DNA of 64,000 nt from JAJAZB01 sp964244295 (GCA_964244295.1 CAXTIG010000027.1:27287-91286), one strand, 5' to 3'. Shown: positions 35,246-44,765, counted from the stretch's first letter. The notes: generated by a model from the letters alone, not told the origin. Program-made: numbers and translations.

Positions 35246-35972
35246 AGACGACCACCTGACCGCCGAAACGATGACCGCCACGCTGGAAGCAGCCGGTTAC
35301 CCCATCGTCGGCGTGGCCCGCACCCTCGACGAAGCCCTGGCCCTAGTACGCCGCGAGCGGGTGGATTTGGCCGTGATCGACGTGGAACTTCAGGGTTCAC
35401 GAAGCGATGGCGTGTCGGTGGCGCTCGAACTGCTCCAACACCAAGAAGTGCTCCTGATTTTTGTAACGGGCCACACCGACTCCGATACCCTTCGGCGCAT
35501 AAAATCTACCCAACCGGCGGCTTTTTTGAGCAAACCCTTCCAACCCGTCGACCTAACGATGCAGGTCGCTTTGGCTTTGCAGTCGTCCGAATCCCGTAGC
35601 GACCGGGCTACCGCGTTGCTACCCGATTTTCTGCTTTTACCCGACAACGGGCAGTGGGTCAATGTCGGTCAGGCCGAGGTGGTGTTTGCTGAAGCAAACC
35701 GGAGCCTGACGTCGGTGTACGTTTTCAACCGACGTAACCCGTTCGTAGTGAGCAACAACCTCGGTAACATCGTCGGTCAACTCACCCTGCCCACGTTTTA
35801 CAAACTGTCCCGTTCCTGCGTGGTAAACCTGCATTTTCTGGCCGGTCTGAAAGACAATCAGGTGCTGCTACGCCTGTCCGACGAGCCGAAGAGTCCGCCA
35901 AAGGCATTTCTGATTCCCGCCGAAAAACGCGCGGAACTGCTGCGACGCCTGCCGCTGGTGAAGGCACGGTGA
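35217..35972 (+). CDS. LytTR-family response regulator, partner of kinase
   Basis: A 251-aa regulator: receiver domain (residues 1-125; acidic Glu10/Asp11/Asp12, acceptor Asp55 in LAVIDVELQG, Lys in FLSKPF) and a LytTR domain (about 140-245; VNVGQAEVVFAEANRSLTSVYVF, FYKLSRSCVVNLHFLAG). It overlaps the histidine kinase gene by 29 bp, implying co-translation. Its layout is nearly the same as the orphan regulator at 26604, suggesting paralogy. Targets are not evident from the window. Confidence 0.95.
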   Translation: MSTRNILLVEDDHLTAETMTATLEAAGYPIVGVARTLDEALALVRRERVDLAVIDVELQGSRSDGVSVALELLQHQEVLLIFVTGHTDSDTLRRIKSTQPAAFLSKPFQPVDLTMQVALALQSSESRSDRATALLPDFLLLPDNGQWVNVGQAEVVFAEANRSLTSVYVFNRRNPFVVSNNLGNIVGQLTLPTFYKLSRSCVVNLHFLAGLKDNQVLLRLSDEPKSPPKAFLIPAEKRAELLRRLPLVKAR

Positions 35973-36010
35973 GCGGAGAGAACGGAAGAAGGGGTCAACC
36001 GCAGCGGCGG

Positions 36011-36033
36011 ACCGTTCCGCTCAGGGTGACCGC
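36011..36033. repeat. Remnant of palindromic repeat family A
   Basis: Only one arm of the family A core (CGCTCAGGGTGACC) survives near 36018-36033, with a poorly matching GGTCAACC at 35993-36000. It lies between the convergent LytTR and VCBS genes. Confidence 0.5.
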
Positions 36034-36099
36034 CGAACGCATTTCAGGCTATTTTTAAAATTCTAAACAGCTTTTGGAAAAGAAATTCCGCTTGCTTCT

Positions 36100-39000
36100 T
36101 TATTCCTCCGTTTTCCTATCGGCTTTCGTCCCTTTCGGCCCCGACGAACGTGTTGCGTACACCCGCACCCGCTGGCTGTTGATGCCGACCAGCAACTGAT
36201 TATTGATTAGTTGAAGGGACCGAACATCACCCCGCAGCAGCAGACCGGATTGAGTCTGGGGCAGGTAGGTAAAGTTTCCTTTGCGGTCGTTGAGCAAAAT
36301 CTGACCGTAATTAGCATCGATCGTGCCGGTCCGAACCCGGCCGTGCGTCTGATTTCCCGCCAGAATCAAATCCAGGTAGCCGTCGCCGTTCAGGTCGGCG
36401 GTGGCCTGGGCGTACACGGGGGCAAACTGCGCCTCGATGGGTAAGGCACGGGGCTTGAACTGGCCGTTTTCGTTGACCAGGTACTGCGTTGCGAGGGTCG
36501 TAATGCTGGCTTTGGCGGGTTTTTTATCCTTGAATTCCTTCAGCACGTCGTCGGTGGTGGCTTCGGAATACAGGGCGTACGACACGTATTTTTTTCGCAG
36601 GGGTCCCAACTGATCCAGCAGTTCATCCCGGCTGTAGGCCGGGTACGTTTTCCCCTGAATCGCGTACGAAAGGATGGGGTCGATGGTGCCGTTGCCGTCG
36701 AAATCGGCGGTGTGCAGGGTGAGCGGCCATTCCGGGGAGGCCTTGAAGGGAGAATTTAGGCCGTAATTTCCAACCATCAAATCAACGTCGCCATCCCGGT
36801 CGAAATCGCCGCTGGTGATGCTTTGCCAAAAGCCCGTGGTCTGGTCCAGATCGTCCTGAAGCCGTTTGAAAACCCCGCGATCGTTCTGCAACCGGATCAC
36901 CGACGTCCACTCCCCCACCGCCACCAAATCGTCGAAGCCGTCGCGGTTGAAATCCACCACGCAGGCATCGGTAATCAGGCCCAGGGAATCGAAGGCGGGG
37001 TTTTTTACCGGAATAAATTTACCGCTCTCGTTGCGGTACAGCCGACTGGGCCGAAAACGCGGGTACTGCCCCGGCACGACCGACCCACCCACGAATAAAT
37101 CCGGGTCGCCGTCTTTGTCGAAATCGAGCACGTCCACTGTGCTGCTAGCGTAGTCGTCGGGGTCCAACCGGGTGGCATCTTTGCTGAACGTCCCGGTCCC
37201 GTCGTTGAGGTACAGGCGGCTTTGGAGCAGCAGGTCGGTGGGCAGGTATTCGTACCCGCCACTGGTGACGTACAAATCCAAATCGCCGTCGCCATCGGCA
37301 TCTAGAAACACGGCGTCGGTATCGGTACAAAGTTTGTCCTGTTCGAAGGCGGGCTGATCTTTTTTCAGAAAACGACCGCCTTTTTGCTGAAGAAACAAGC
37401 CCCCTGCCTGGCTTTTTCCCCCGCCGATGTACACGTCGTCGAGGCCGTTTTTGTCGATGTCGCCCTTCGCCATCCTCGGCCCCTGGTAGGAGTACATCTG
37501 GGGCAACAGCACCTGACGGCTAAAATCGTTGAGGGGCTGTTGCTGGTGTTCGAAATCCAGTGCGTCGGTCGGCGAAAATAGGGGCTCCGGCTCCCCGGCA
37601 CGAGGGTCGGCTCCCGACCGGGTGAGCGCATAGTCTATTTTCAACCGCTGATTGGCGGCAACGGCCTGGAATTTTTGCCGGTTTCCGTTGCGCCAAACCA
37701 CGACCAGACTATCGATGACGGGGTGCGCGCCCAACCCAAAATGCACCGGAATCATCATGCTGCTCTGGTACCCGTGCGTGGGCGTGTGTTCCCGGTATTG
37801 CTGTAACTCACCGCTGTATACGTACAATTTCGTGCCGGTTGCGGAAAGTCCCTTCGGTGGAGTCAGCATGATGTCAATGAAGTGCTGCTTGCCGTTTTCA
37901 GCACTCCGGTTCTGGTACACGAAGGCTTCCTCGTTGATGTTGTTGGTGATGAGTTCCAGATCCCCGTCGTTGTCCAGATCGGCGTAGGCCGCGCCGTTGG
38001 AAATCACCGGCGTGTCGAAGCCCCAGGCTTTTTGTTGATTGGAAAACGTCAGGTTGTGTTTGTTCCGAAACAGGTAATTGGGAGTTCGGGTCGAAGGCAT
38101 GTGGTTGATCAAATCCAGCACACTCTCTTTTTTTTGCCCGCCTTCGGCGGCTTTGTATTTGATGAAATCATTGTCAGTATAATCGCGGACGTACCCGTTG
38201 GTGACAAACAGATCCTTGAACCCGTCATTGTCGTAATCAGCCAGCAAGGCCGACCAACTCCAGTCGGTGTTCGAGATACCGGCCAATTGTCCGATTTCGG
38301 AAAACGTCGGTTGGCCGTTGCGGTCGACGCCGTTGTGGAGGTGCAGCATATTCCGCATGATTTCGGGATGAAACCCATTGCGAAGCATCGAGCGGTAGGC
38401 TTCGTATTTATCGGGACCGAAGAGCAGTTTCTGCCGTTTGTTGTCTTCGGGGAGCATATCCATCGTGACAATATCGGGCCGCAAGTCGTTGTTCACATCG
38501 CCGATGTCGTTGCCCATCGAAAAATAGCTGACGTGCCCGGTGGCCTGTTTTACCACGTCCGAAAACCCGAGGTGTCGGCCAGTGCCGTTTTTTTGGTTCA
38601 GGTACAGGTAATCCTCTTCGATGTAATCGTTGGACACGTAAATATCCATCCAGCCGTCGTCGTTCAAATCGGCGGTGTGAATGCCCAACCCAAACCCGAT
38701 GGGGTTACCCTTGATGCCCGCCTGCGCACTCACGTCCACAAACCGAGGCCCAGCGGGGCCGCTGTCGTTGCGCAGAAGGCGGTGCCCCGCCAGTGAATCG
38801 CGCATGGCCCGTACCGCCTCGACGTCGAAGCGGTTAAAATCCTTGACGTTGTGGTTGAGTAGGTACACATCCAGATCGCCGTCGTTGTCAAAATCGAAAA
38901 AAGCCGCCTGCGTGCTGAAACCCCCAAAATCCAGCCCGTACTCCGCCGCCCGGTCGGTGAAGGTTACCCCCCTTAGTCCCCCCTCAGGGGGGGAAGCCGA

Positions 39001-39444
39001 ACCGTTGTTGATGTAGAGTTTGTTGCGGCGCAGGGCGGGACGGGTGATATTTCCCGAAACCGACACGTAGATATCCTGCCAGCCGTCCCCGTTGATGTCG
39101 ACGACGGTTACGCCGGTTTTCCACTCGCCTTGCCAGGTGATTCCGGCCGGTTGGGTGATGTCTTTAAACCGGAGGTTGCCTTCGTTGAGGTACAGTTTAT
39201 CCTCGCCCTGATTGGCCGTGAAGTACAAATCGATCCGATCGTCGTTGTTGAAATCCGCCGCCGCCACGCCCCCGCCGTTGTAGAAATACTCGTAGCTGAG
39301 GACGTTGTCGGTTTTGGTTTCTTCGAGCCTGTTGATGAAGTCAATCCCCGTCTGGCTGGACTTCAAGCGTTTGAAAACGGTATCAGGCGAGGAAGAACAA
39401 GCGGCCAGGAACGGAACCCAAACCAGCAAACGAAGCTGTTTCAT
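36100..39444 (-). CDS. VCBS/FG-GAP lipoprotein with ASPIC/UnbV domain
   Basis: A 1114-aa surface lipoprotein: signal MKQLRLLVWVPFLAAC with Cys16; then FG-GAP/VCBS propeller repeats with calcium-loop motifs (AADFNNDDRIDLYF, DINGDGWQDIYV, DFDNDGDLDVYL, DIGDVNNDLRPDIV) to about residue 510; the ASPIC/UnbV domain about 515-600 (HFIDIMLTPPKG, VHFGLGAHPVIDSLVVVW); and a second propeller about 640-1050. Such CRTAC1-like proteins commonly lie next to SusCD pairs in Cytophagales, as here with the pair at 39779-44426. The function is not established. An 11-12-residue extra loop (residues 149-160) is encoded by a GC-rich palindrome. Confidence 0.93.
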   Translation of the reverse strand: MKQLRLLVWVPFLAACSSSPDTVFKRLKSSQTGIDFINRLEETKTDNVLSYEYFYNGGGVAAADFNNDDRIDLYFTANQGEDKLYLNEGNLRFKDITQPAGITWQGEWKTGVTVVDINGDGWQDIYVSVSGNITRPALRRNKLYINNGSASPPEGGLRGVTFTDRAAEYGLDFGGFSTQAAFFDFDNDGDLDVYLLNHNVKDFNRFDVEAVRAMRDSLAGHRLLRNDSGPAGPRFVDVSAQAGIKGNPIGFGLGIHTADLNDDGWMDIYVSNDYIEEDYLYLNQKNGTGRHLGFSDVVKQATGHVSYFSMGNDIGDVNNDLRPDIVTMDMLPEDNKRQKLLFGPDKYEAYRSMLRNGFHPEIMRNMLHLHNGVDRNGQPTFSEIGQLAGISNTDWSWSALLADYDNDGFKDLFVTNGYVRDYTDNDFIKYKAAEGGQKKESVLDLINHMPSTRTPNYLFRNKHNLTFSNQQKAWGFDTPVISNGAAYADLDNDGDLELITNNINEEAFVYQNRSAENGKQHFIDIMLTPPKGLSATGTKLYVYSGELQQYREHTPTHGYQSSMMIPVHFGLGAHPVIDSLVVVWRNGNRQKFQAVAANQRLKIDYALTRSGADPRAGEPEPLFSPTDALDFEHQQQPLNDFSRQVLLPQMYSYQGPRMAKGDIDKNGLDDVYIGGGKSQAGGLFLQQKGGRFLKKDQPAFEQDKLCTDTDAVFLDADGDGDLDLYVTSGGYEYLPTDLLLQSRLYLNDGTGTFSKDATRLDPDDYASSTVDVLDFDKDGDPDLFVGGSVVPGQYPRFRPSRLYRNESGKFIPVKNPAFDSLGLITDACVVDFNRDGFDDLVAVGEWTSVIRLQNDRGVFKRLQDDLDQTTGFWQSITSGDFDRDGDVDLMVGNYGLNSPFKASPEWPLTLHTADFDGNGTIDPILSYAIQGKTYPAYSRDELLDQLGPLRKKYVSYALYSEATTDDVLKEFKDKKPAKASITTLATQYLVNENGQFKPRALPIEAQFAPVYAQATADLNGDGYLDLILAGNQTHGRVRTGTIDANYGQILLNDRKGNFTYLPQTQSGLLLRGDVRSLQLINNQLLVGINSQRVRVYATRSSGPKGTKADRKTEE
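38965..38998. repeat. C/G-rich palindromic insertion inside VCBS gene
   Basis: CCCCCC-TCA-GGGGGGG (38978-38993), next to a further CCCCCCTTAGT, encodes SASPPEGGLRGV within a FG-GAP loop (YINNG...VTFTDRAAEYG). The neighbouring repeats of the same protein lack this segment, so it looks like a mobile or slipped repeat tolerated in frame. Confidence 0.6.
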
Positions 39445-39545
39445 GGAAAAACGGTGGGCGTTGGAACAACGAAAGTACGAAACCGGAGGCGTACGTTGGG
39501 CGGTGGTCCATCACCGAAAAGGTAGTCACTGGCTTGAAACCCTGA

Positions 39546-39690
39546 TTTTGTCATCCCGACGGAGTTGTCAGCCCGACGTCAGGAGGGATCTCGTTGGCCT
39601 GCCGAGCCGCTTTCCGATAGCCAAATGCTCGTTACCCCAACGAGATCCCTCCTGACGTCGGGCTGACAGTATTCCGTCGGGATGACAAAA
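39546..39690. repeat. Palindromic repeat family B, copy 3, nested
   Basis: An inner family B palindrome (core GTCAGCCCGACGTCAGGAGG) is enclosed by a second outer pair of arms, TTTTGTCATCCCGACGGA and its complement, giving arms of about 52 and 54 nt (39546-39597 and 39637-39690). The only mismatch zone is a small internal bulge. It lies upstream of the VCBS gene and downstream of the SusD-like gene. Confidence 0.9.
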
Positions 39691-39716
39691 GTCTGAAAAT
39701 CAGTTTTTTTAAAAAT

Positions 39717-39764
39717 AGTGAGGGAGCGACCGGGTGAATTTTTTCACTCAATCACTCCCTCACT
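39717..39764 (-). terminator. Possible terminator-like inverted repeat after SusD
   Basis: AGTGAGGGAG and CTCCCTCACT pair across a 28-nt loop just beyond the stop of the minus-strand SusD-like gene, with A-rich sequence (TTTTTTTAAAAA) on the far side giving a T run on the minus strand. Confidence 0.5.
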
Positions 39765-39778
39765 CAATCACTCCGTTT

Positions 39779-41302
39779 TTACTTGTCCCACCACATCCGG
39801 GTCGTGAACAGATCAGGGCCCTGACGGGAAACCGCCACGTCGATGCCGGGATTCACGCCGTATTCCCCCTGCGAGTAGCGAAGGCGGCGCGGAATCTGGC
39901 CGTTGGTTTCGTTGCCGGGGTAGTTGACGGGCGTGAGTTTCGGAAAACCCGTGCGCCGCCAATTGCTCCAGGCTTCGATGTGGTTGAGCAGCGAGCCGGT
40001 TACCATCCAGTATTCGGTGTGAATCGCCTCCAGTTTGGCATCGAGCGTGCCGCCGGGGTACGGGTTGCTTTGGAGGTACGCGGCAGCATCCGCGTCGGTC
40101 AGCGTACCGCCGTACGAATTAATTTGTTTGATCCCCGCCGCCAGGGCATTGTCGTAGGCTTGTTTGGCAGTACCCGTAGCCCAGGTCCGCTCGATGGCCT
40201 CGGCCCTCAGCAACTCCGACTCGGCGTAGGTCATCACAAATTGCGGGTTTTCGAGCGCGTACATATTCGGCGCGGGGCGGGAATATTTGGTGCGGTCGTT
40301 GACGGGCAAGGTGATCAGCATCGTGGCATCGACCCCGCTGGGCAGACCGATCTGACTGGCGGCGGTGCGGTCGCCGGTTTTCAGGGCCGAGACCACCGTC
40401 AGGCGGGGGTCTTTGCGGGTTTTCATCGCATCGATGAAGGTTTTCCCCCACTGAATGTTGTCGGCCGTGACGATGCCCCGCCCGGTGCTGATCATGTTCC
40501 AGGAGTTGGGGTTGGCGTTGTTCCCCGCGCCGGTGTTGGCAAATTTCACCGAAAAACTATCGTCGTTGCTCGTCATCAATCCCCGGTCGGTGGCTTTCTT
40601 GGCCCAGGCCTGAGCCGCTGCCGGATCGACTTTCTGCATCCGCATCGCAAAGCGGAGCATGAGCGAATTGGCGGCTCGTTTCCACTTGTTCATGTCGCCG
40701 GCAAAGACAAAGTCCGATGCTTTGGGAATGTACGCCGTCGCGCTCAGGGCGGTTCCGGCTTCTTCGAGTTCCTTGAGCATATCCGCGTAGATGTCTTTTT
40801 GCGCGTCGTATTTCGGCGAAAAGGTCCCCGTCAGCGCGCCGTAGCCCGCTTCCGAATAAGGCACATCCCCGTAAATGTCCGTGAGCACCCCCATTTCGAT
40901 CACGCGTAGAATCCGTGCCATCGAGAGGATGTTGACGTTTTTGGGGTCTGCTTTGGCCAGTTCGATCAGGTTGACCAGGTTTTTGATGGAGTTGGGATAG
41001 GCCCGCTCAAACCAGGCCGCACTCAAATCACCCTGGAACGTGTAGACGGTTCCCCGGTAAAAACCTACTTCGACCGACGACATGTGCTGCATCATCATGG
41101 CGGCGTAGATGATGTTCGTCCGCCAGGAGCGGTAGCCGGGGTCGCCCCCTTCGCCCGTAATCAACAGGGTGGATTGGGCCAGCAGGTAATCCAGCGGCAC
41201 CGCCGAGGGCGCGTTTGGATTGACGTTGATGGTTTCAAAATCCTTGGTACACGCCCCCAGTGTCCACAGAAGGGCGATCAACACGATTAATTTATGGCGC
41301 AT
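39779..41302 (-). CDS. SusD/RagB-like (SusD-like_2) outer-membrane lipoprotein
   Basis: A 507-aa nutrient-binding lipoprotein of the SusD-like_2 subfamily. The signal ends at LLWTLGAC (Cys18) and the mature start TKDFETINVNPNAPS is the subfamily hallmark. Helical repeats include IKNLVNLIELAKADPKNVNILSMARILR and DVPYSEAG, and the C-terminus shows ETNGQIPRRLRYSQGEYGVNP, usual for this group. It follows its SusC by 52 bp in the same operon and should form the lid of that importer. Unlike the first SusCD pair, no sigma/anti-sigma genes accompany it. Confidence 0.95.
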   Translation of the reverse strand: MRHKLIVLIALLWTLGACTKDFETINVNPNAPSAVPLDYLLAQSTLLITGEGGDPGYRSWRTNIIYAAMMMQHMSSVEVGFYRGTVYTFQGDLSAAWFERAYPNSIKNLVNLIELAKADPKNVNILSMARILRVIEMGVLTDIYGDVPYSEAGYGALTGTFSPKYDAQKDIYADMLKELEEAGTALSATAYIPKASDFVFAGDMNKWKRAANSLMLRFAMRMQKVDPAAAQAWAKKATDRGLMTSNDDSFSVKFANTGAGNNANPNSWNMISTGRGIVTADNIQWGKTFIDAMKTRKDPRLTVVSALKTGDRTAASQIGLPSGVDATMLITLPVNDRTKYSRPAPNMYALENPQFVMTYAESELLRAEAIERTWATGTAKQAYDNALAAGIKQINSYGGTLTDADAAAYLQSNPYPGGTLDAKLEAIHTEYWMVTGSLLNHIEAWSNWRRTGFPKLTPVNYPGNETNGQIPRRLRYSQGEYGVNPGIDVAVSRQGPDLFTTRMWWDK

Positions 41303-41354
41303 GAGTCAACTATTTTAATGGTGGAAAAATGGAGTTGGTAACTGGCCTACCCCA

Positions 41355-44300
41355 TCAGAATTTCAAATTCAGGTTAACGCCCAGCGTTCGGGTAGCGGGT
41401 ACCCCGGCCAGTTCCAGTCCCTGCGCGTTGGAGTTGTTGTAGGTCGATTCCGGATCGATGTTGGGAATGTTCTTCATCAAAATCGCCAGGTTCCGACCCA
41501 CGATGGCCACCGAAGCCCCCTTGAAGGGAGTACGGTTCAGGAATCGGGCAGGGAGGGTGTAGTCGATGATGATCTGCCGCAGTTTCAGGAAATCGGCGTT
41601 GTACACAAACGGCGTGGCGATGTTGCTGGTGATGCGGCTCGCGTACTGCTGAGCGCCCACCTTGACGGTGTTCGGCTCTCCTTTGTCGTTAACGCCCTTA
41701 CCCACCAGACCACCCTCCCGACCCTCTAAGGTCGCCTCGGCCAATCCGCGACTGTAGGCAAACGCGTTGGTGGCCGAGAACAGATACCCGCCGAATTTGC
41801 CGTCGATCAGGAAACTTACCCCAAAGGCTTTGTAGCGGAAGGAATTGTTGAAACCGAGGGTCAGCGGCGCGACGCCCGTACCGAAGTTTTTGAGTGCCCC
41901 CTGAACCGGATACCCCTGCGCGTCGTGTACGATCGCCCCGTTGGCGTCGCGTTTGTAATCAAACCCCTGAACCTGGCTGTACGGCAAGCCCACGACGTGG
42001 TTGATGAACCCGGTTCGGGTCCGGTTTTCGTCGACGCGCAGCGTCGTCAGATCGCCGTACAGGCTCACCACCTTGTTGTTGTTGTAGCCCATGTTGAACG
42101 AGGCATCCCAACTGAAGTCTTTCTTGCTCAGCACTTTGTAATTGACCAGCAATTCGATGCCTTTGTTCTGGATTTCACCCACGTTGAACAGGGCGTTGTT
42201 GTAGCCCGACGTACCCGAAATCGTTGCGCCCACGATGTCGTTGGTGGTGGTACGGGTGTAGAACGCAAAATCGATTGCCATTCGATTGTCGAACAACCGC
42301 GCATCGAAGCCCGCCTCGAAGGTGGTCGAGGTGAGGGGTTGCAGGGCCGCGTTGGGTACCTGACCTCCGTTGATCTGCGCCAGGGGCGCACCCAGGTGCG
42401 CGCCCGAAAGGCCGTAGTACAGCGACAGGTTGTAGGGATTGGTATCCCCACCCGCCTGCGCCCACGACGACCGCAGTTTGAAATAGCTGATGACCGAGGG
42501 CAACCGGAGTGCTTCCGACACCACGAAACTGGCCCCCACCGAGGGATACAGAATGCTGTTTTTCCCCGGTGCCAGCGTCGAGAACCAGTCGTTGCGGGCG
42601 GTGGCGGTGACGTACAAGTAATTGTTGTACGAGAACTCCGCCGATCCGTAGACCGAGTTGATCCGCTTCCGAATCAGGGCCTCGCCTACCCCACGGGCGG
42701 CGGGGTCAATGTTGGAAATGTCGTAGAAATACGGAATGTTCAGGTTGTTGCCGCCGTAGTTCGAGTTCTGGTAGGTTTGCCGCATCTGGTTACCGCCCAG
42801 CAACACGTTGATGCCGATCCGGTCGGTGATTTTCTTGTCGGCTCCCAGCATCAGGTCAGCGTTGGTTTCGGTGAAGTTCACGTTCGACACGTTGAACGAC
42901 CCCCGCGTTTTGAACGGCGTGCCGTACGGTTCCCGCTCGTCGTACCGGTAGTTGAAGTTATCGAAGCCCAGCCGCCCTTTTACGTACAGCCAATCCGTGA
43001 GGTTGTATCGCGGCTCGAACGTGCCAATGATCCGGTTTTTCTTGTCTTCCCGCTTCCACTCGGTGGTGGCGTAGTACGGGTTTTGAATGTAGATGTTGTC
43101 CGACCAAGTCAGTTCGGAGCCATCGGGGGTAAATTGGCTTTCTTTCAGAGCCGCCACGCTCAGCGAGGTGGGCATGGCGTTGATGGCGTAGGTCGCGCTG
43201 CCCGGCGAGTCGGACAAACGGGGGCGATTCAACGTCTTCTCGAGGATGTACTTCACGTTGGTAACCATCGTGAGGTTTTTACCCAGCGTGGCGTTGACGT
43301 TCAGAGCGAAGTTGTTCCGTTTGAGGGTGCTGTTTGGAATGATGCCTTTGTTGTTGAGGTCGTTCATCGAGAAGCGATACGTGACGTTGTCGCTGGCACC
43401 GGTGAGCGCCACCGAGTTGGTAAAGGTGCTGCCCGTGTTGTAAAAATTAGTCAGGTTGTCCCGCACGGCCGAGTAGGGTCGGGATTTTCCATCAAATTGG
43501 ATGACGCTCGTGCCGTCGAGTTTCCCGCCCCAACTGTTGGAGGTCAGCGCTTCCTGCACCGTCGTGGGCTTGATGCCATTGTTGCCGGCCCCGTACTCGT
43601 ACTGGTAGCCCTCGAATTTTCGGATCAGAAGGTCTTCGGCCACGTAGTTGCTGTTGATTTCCACACCCAGTCCCTGGCCCGCCTTACCGCCTTTGGTGGT
43701 CACGAGAATGGCCCCGTTGGACGCCCGCGAGCCGTAAAGGGCCGCCGCCGTGGCTCCTTTCAACACGTTGATGTTTTCGATTTCATCGGGATTGAGGCTT
43801 GAAATTCCGTCGCCCCGGTCGCCGCCGCCCCACATGCCCGCCGAACCCAGGTTGTCGTTGTTGACCGGAATCCCGTCGACCACGATCAGCGGTTGGTTAT
43901 TTCCGGAAATGGACCCGTTGCCGCGAATCACAATCCGGGTCGAACCCGCCGGGCCGGACGCCGGTGCCGAGATGTTCAGCCCCGCGACCTTCCCCTGCAA
44001 CGAGTTGGCCAGGTTGACCGTCCGGGCTTGGGTGAGATCCTCCCCTTTTACCTCGGTGGTTGAATAGCCCAGCGATTTACGCTCTTTCTTGATCCCCAGG
44101 GCCGTCACGACTACTTCGTTCAACACCGATAATTCCGGGGTGAGGGTGACGTCGATCGTGGTGTTATTGCCAACGGCGACGTCTTTCGACACAAACCCGA
44201 CGGAGCTGAAGCTGAGGGTTCCGCCCCGGGGAACCTGAAGTCGGTATTCGCCGGACTCATTGGTGACGGTACCCTGCCGGGTGCCTTTCACCAACACGTT

Positions 44301-44426
44301 GGCTCCGGCAACGGCGTTGTTGCTTTCACCGGTGACCCGCCCCTTTACTTCCACGCTTTGCGCAAGGCTCAACGTGGAGAGCAGGGACAAGGCGAGAATT
44401 TTCAGATAGGTTAATTTTCTTTTCAT
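41355..44426 (-). CDS. SusC/RagA-type TonB-dependent receptor, no STN domain
   Basis: A 1023-aa outer-membrane importer. Signal peptide 1-22 (LSLAQ); carboxypeptidase-D-like domain about 25-100 (VKGRVTGESNNAVAGANVLVKGTRQGTVTNESGEY); TonB-linked segment LNEVVVTALGIKKERK; plug with VIRGNGSISGNNQPLIVVDGIPV and INVLKGATAAALYGSRASNG; barrel to the C-terminal VNLNLKF. It lacks the STN domain of the first SusC, so it is a transporter rather than a signal transducer. It is expressed with the SusD-like gene downstream and has a -7 box at 44458-44465. Cargo is unknown. Confidence 0.96.
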   Translation of the reverse strand: MKRKLTYLKILALSLLSTLSLAQSVEVKGRVTGESNNAVAGANVLVKGTRQGTVTNESGEYRLQVPRGGTLSFSSVGFVSKDVAVGNNTTIDVTLTPELSVLNEVVVTALGIKKERKSLGYSTTEVKGEDLTQARTVNLANSLQGKVAGLNISAPASGPAGSTRIVIRGNGSISGNNQPLIVVDGIPVNNDNLGSAGMWGGGDRGDGISSLNPDEIENINVLKGATAAALYGSRASNGAILVTTKGGKAGQGLGVEINSNYVAEDLLIRKFEGYQYEYGAGNNGIKPTTVQEALTSNSWGGKLDGTSVIQFDGKSRPYSAVRDNLTNFYNTGSTFTNSVALTGASDNVTYRFSMNDLNNKGIIPNSTLKRNNFALNVNATLGKNLTMVTNVKYILEKTLNRPRLSDSPGSATYAINAMPTSLSVAALKESQFTPDGSELTWSDNIYIQNPYYATTEWKREDKKNRIIGTFEPRYNLTDWLYVKGRLGFDNFNYRYDEREPYGTPFKTRGSFNVSNVNFTETNADLMLGADKKITDRIGINVLLGGNQMRQTYQNSNYGGNNLNIPYFYDISNIDPAARGVGEALIRKRINSVYGSAEFSYNNYLYVTATARNDWFSTLAPGKNSILYPSVGASFVVSEALRLPSVISYFKLRSSWAQAGGDTNPYNLSLYYGLSGAHLGAPLAQINGGQVPNAALQPLTSTTFEAGFDARLFDNRMAIDFAFYTRTTTNDIVGATISGTSGYNNALFNVGEIQNKGIELLVNYKVLSKKDFSWDASFNMGYNNNKVVSLYGDLTTLRVDENRTRTGFINHVVGLPYSQVQGFDYKRDANGAIVHDAQGYPVQGALKNFGTGVAPLTLGFNNSFRYKAFGVSFLIDGKFGGYLFSATNAFAYSRGLAEATLEGREGGLVGKGVNDKGEPNTVKVGAQQYASRITSNIATPFVYNADFLKLRQIIIDYTLPARFLNRTPFKGASVAIVGRNLAILMKNIPNIDPESTYNNSNAQGLELAGVPATRTLGVNLNLKF

Positions 44427-44457
44427 GGTGATGGAATTGAGTATGGAACACTACCTC

Positions 44458-44465
44458 CAAATGTA
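44458..44465 (-). promoter_or_regulatory. -7 box for second susC
   Basis: TACATTTG on the minus strand is a perfect TAnnTTTG, 32 bp upstream of the ATG at 44426. No -33 element at normal spacing was found. Confidence 0.5.
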
Positions 44466-44765
44466 CCACTTGCAGGGCTGGAGTGTATAGTACCGTATTA
44501 TCCAAAAACGATAATAATTTTAACTGAAACGGGAAGTTGAAAATCCTGCCCTGCCCGAGGCAGTTGAGTGGCTATGCAATCTCCACCGACTCCCGCCGCC
44601 GAAGCGTGTTTCGTTGGCGTAGCTTCGGTCATAAGGATCTGCACCGGCTCGGCGCAACCAATCGACCTCGCTTCAGTCCTAAACGGGGCAGAAAACCGGA
44701 GCCAGTCCCGACCTGACCAGTCGCCCTTCATTTCCGCCCGCTCCCCAAAGTCTTCTCTCCTTCCA

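Noticed and set aside
41925..43802. Long antisense open frame (625 codons) opposite the second susC
   Set aside because: It exactly mirrors the coding frame of an unmistakable SusC, is rich in His, Arg, Val and Gln as expected of the reverse complement of GC-rich coding DNA, and has no domain.
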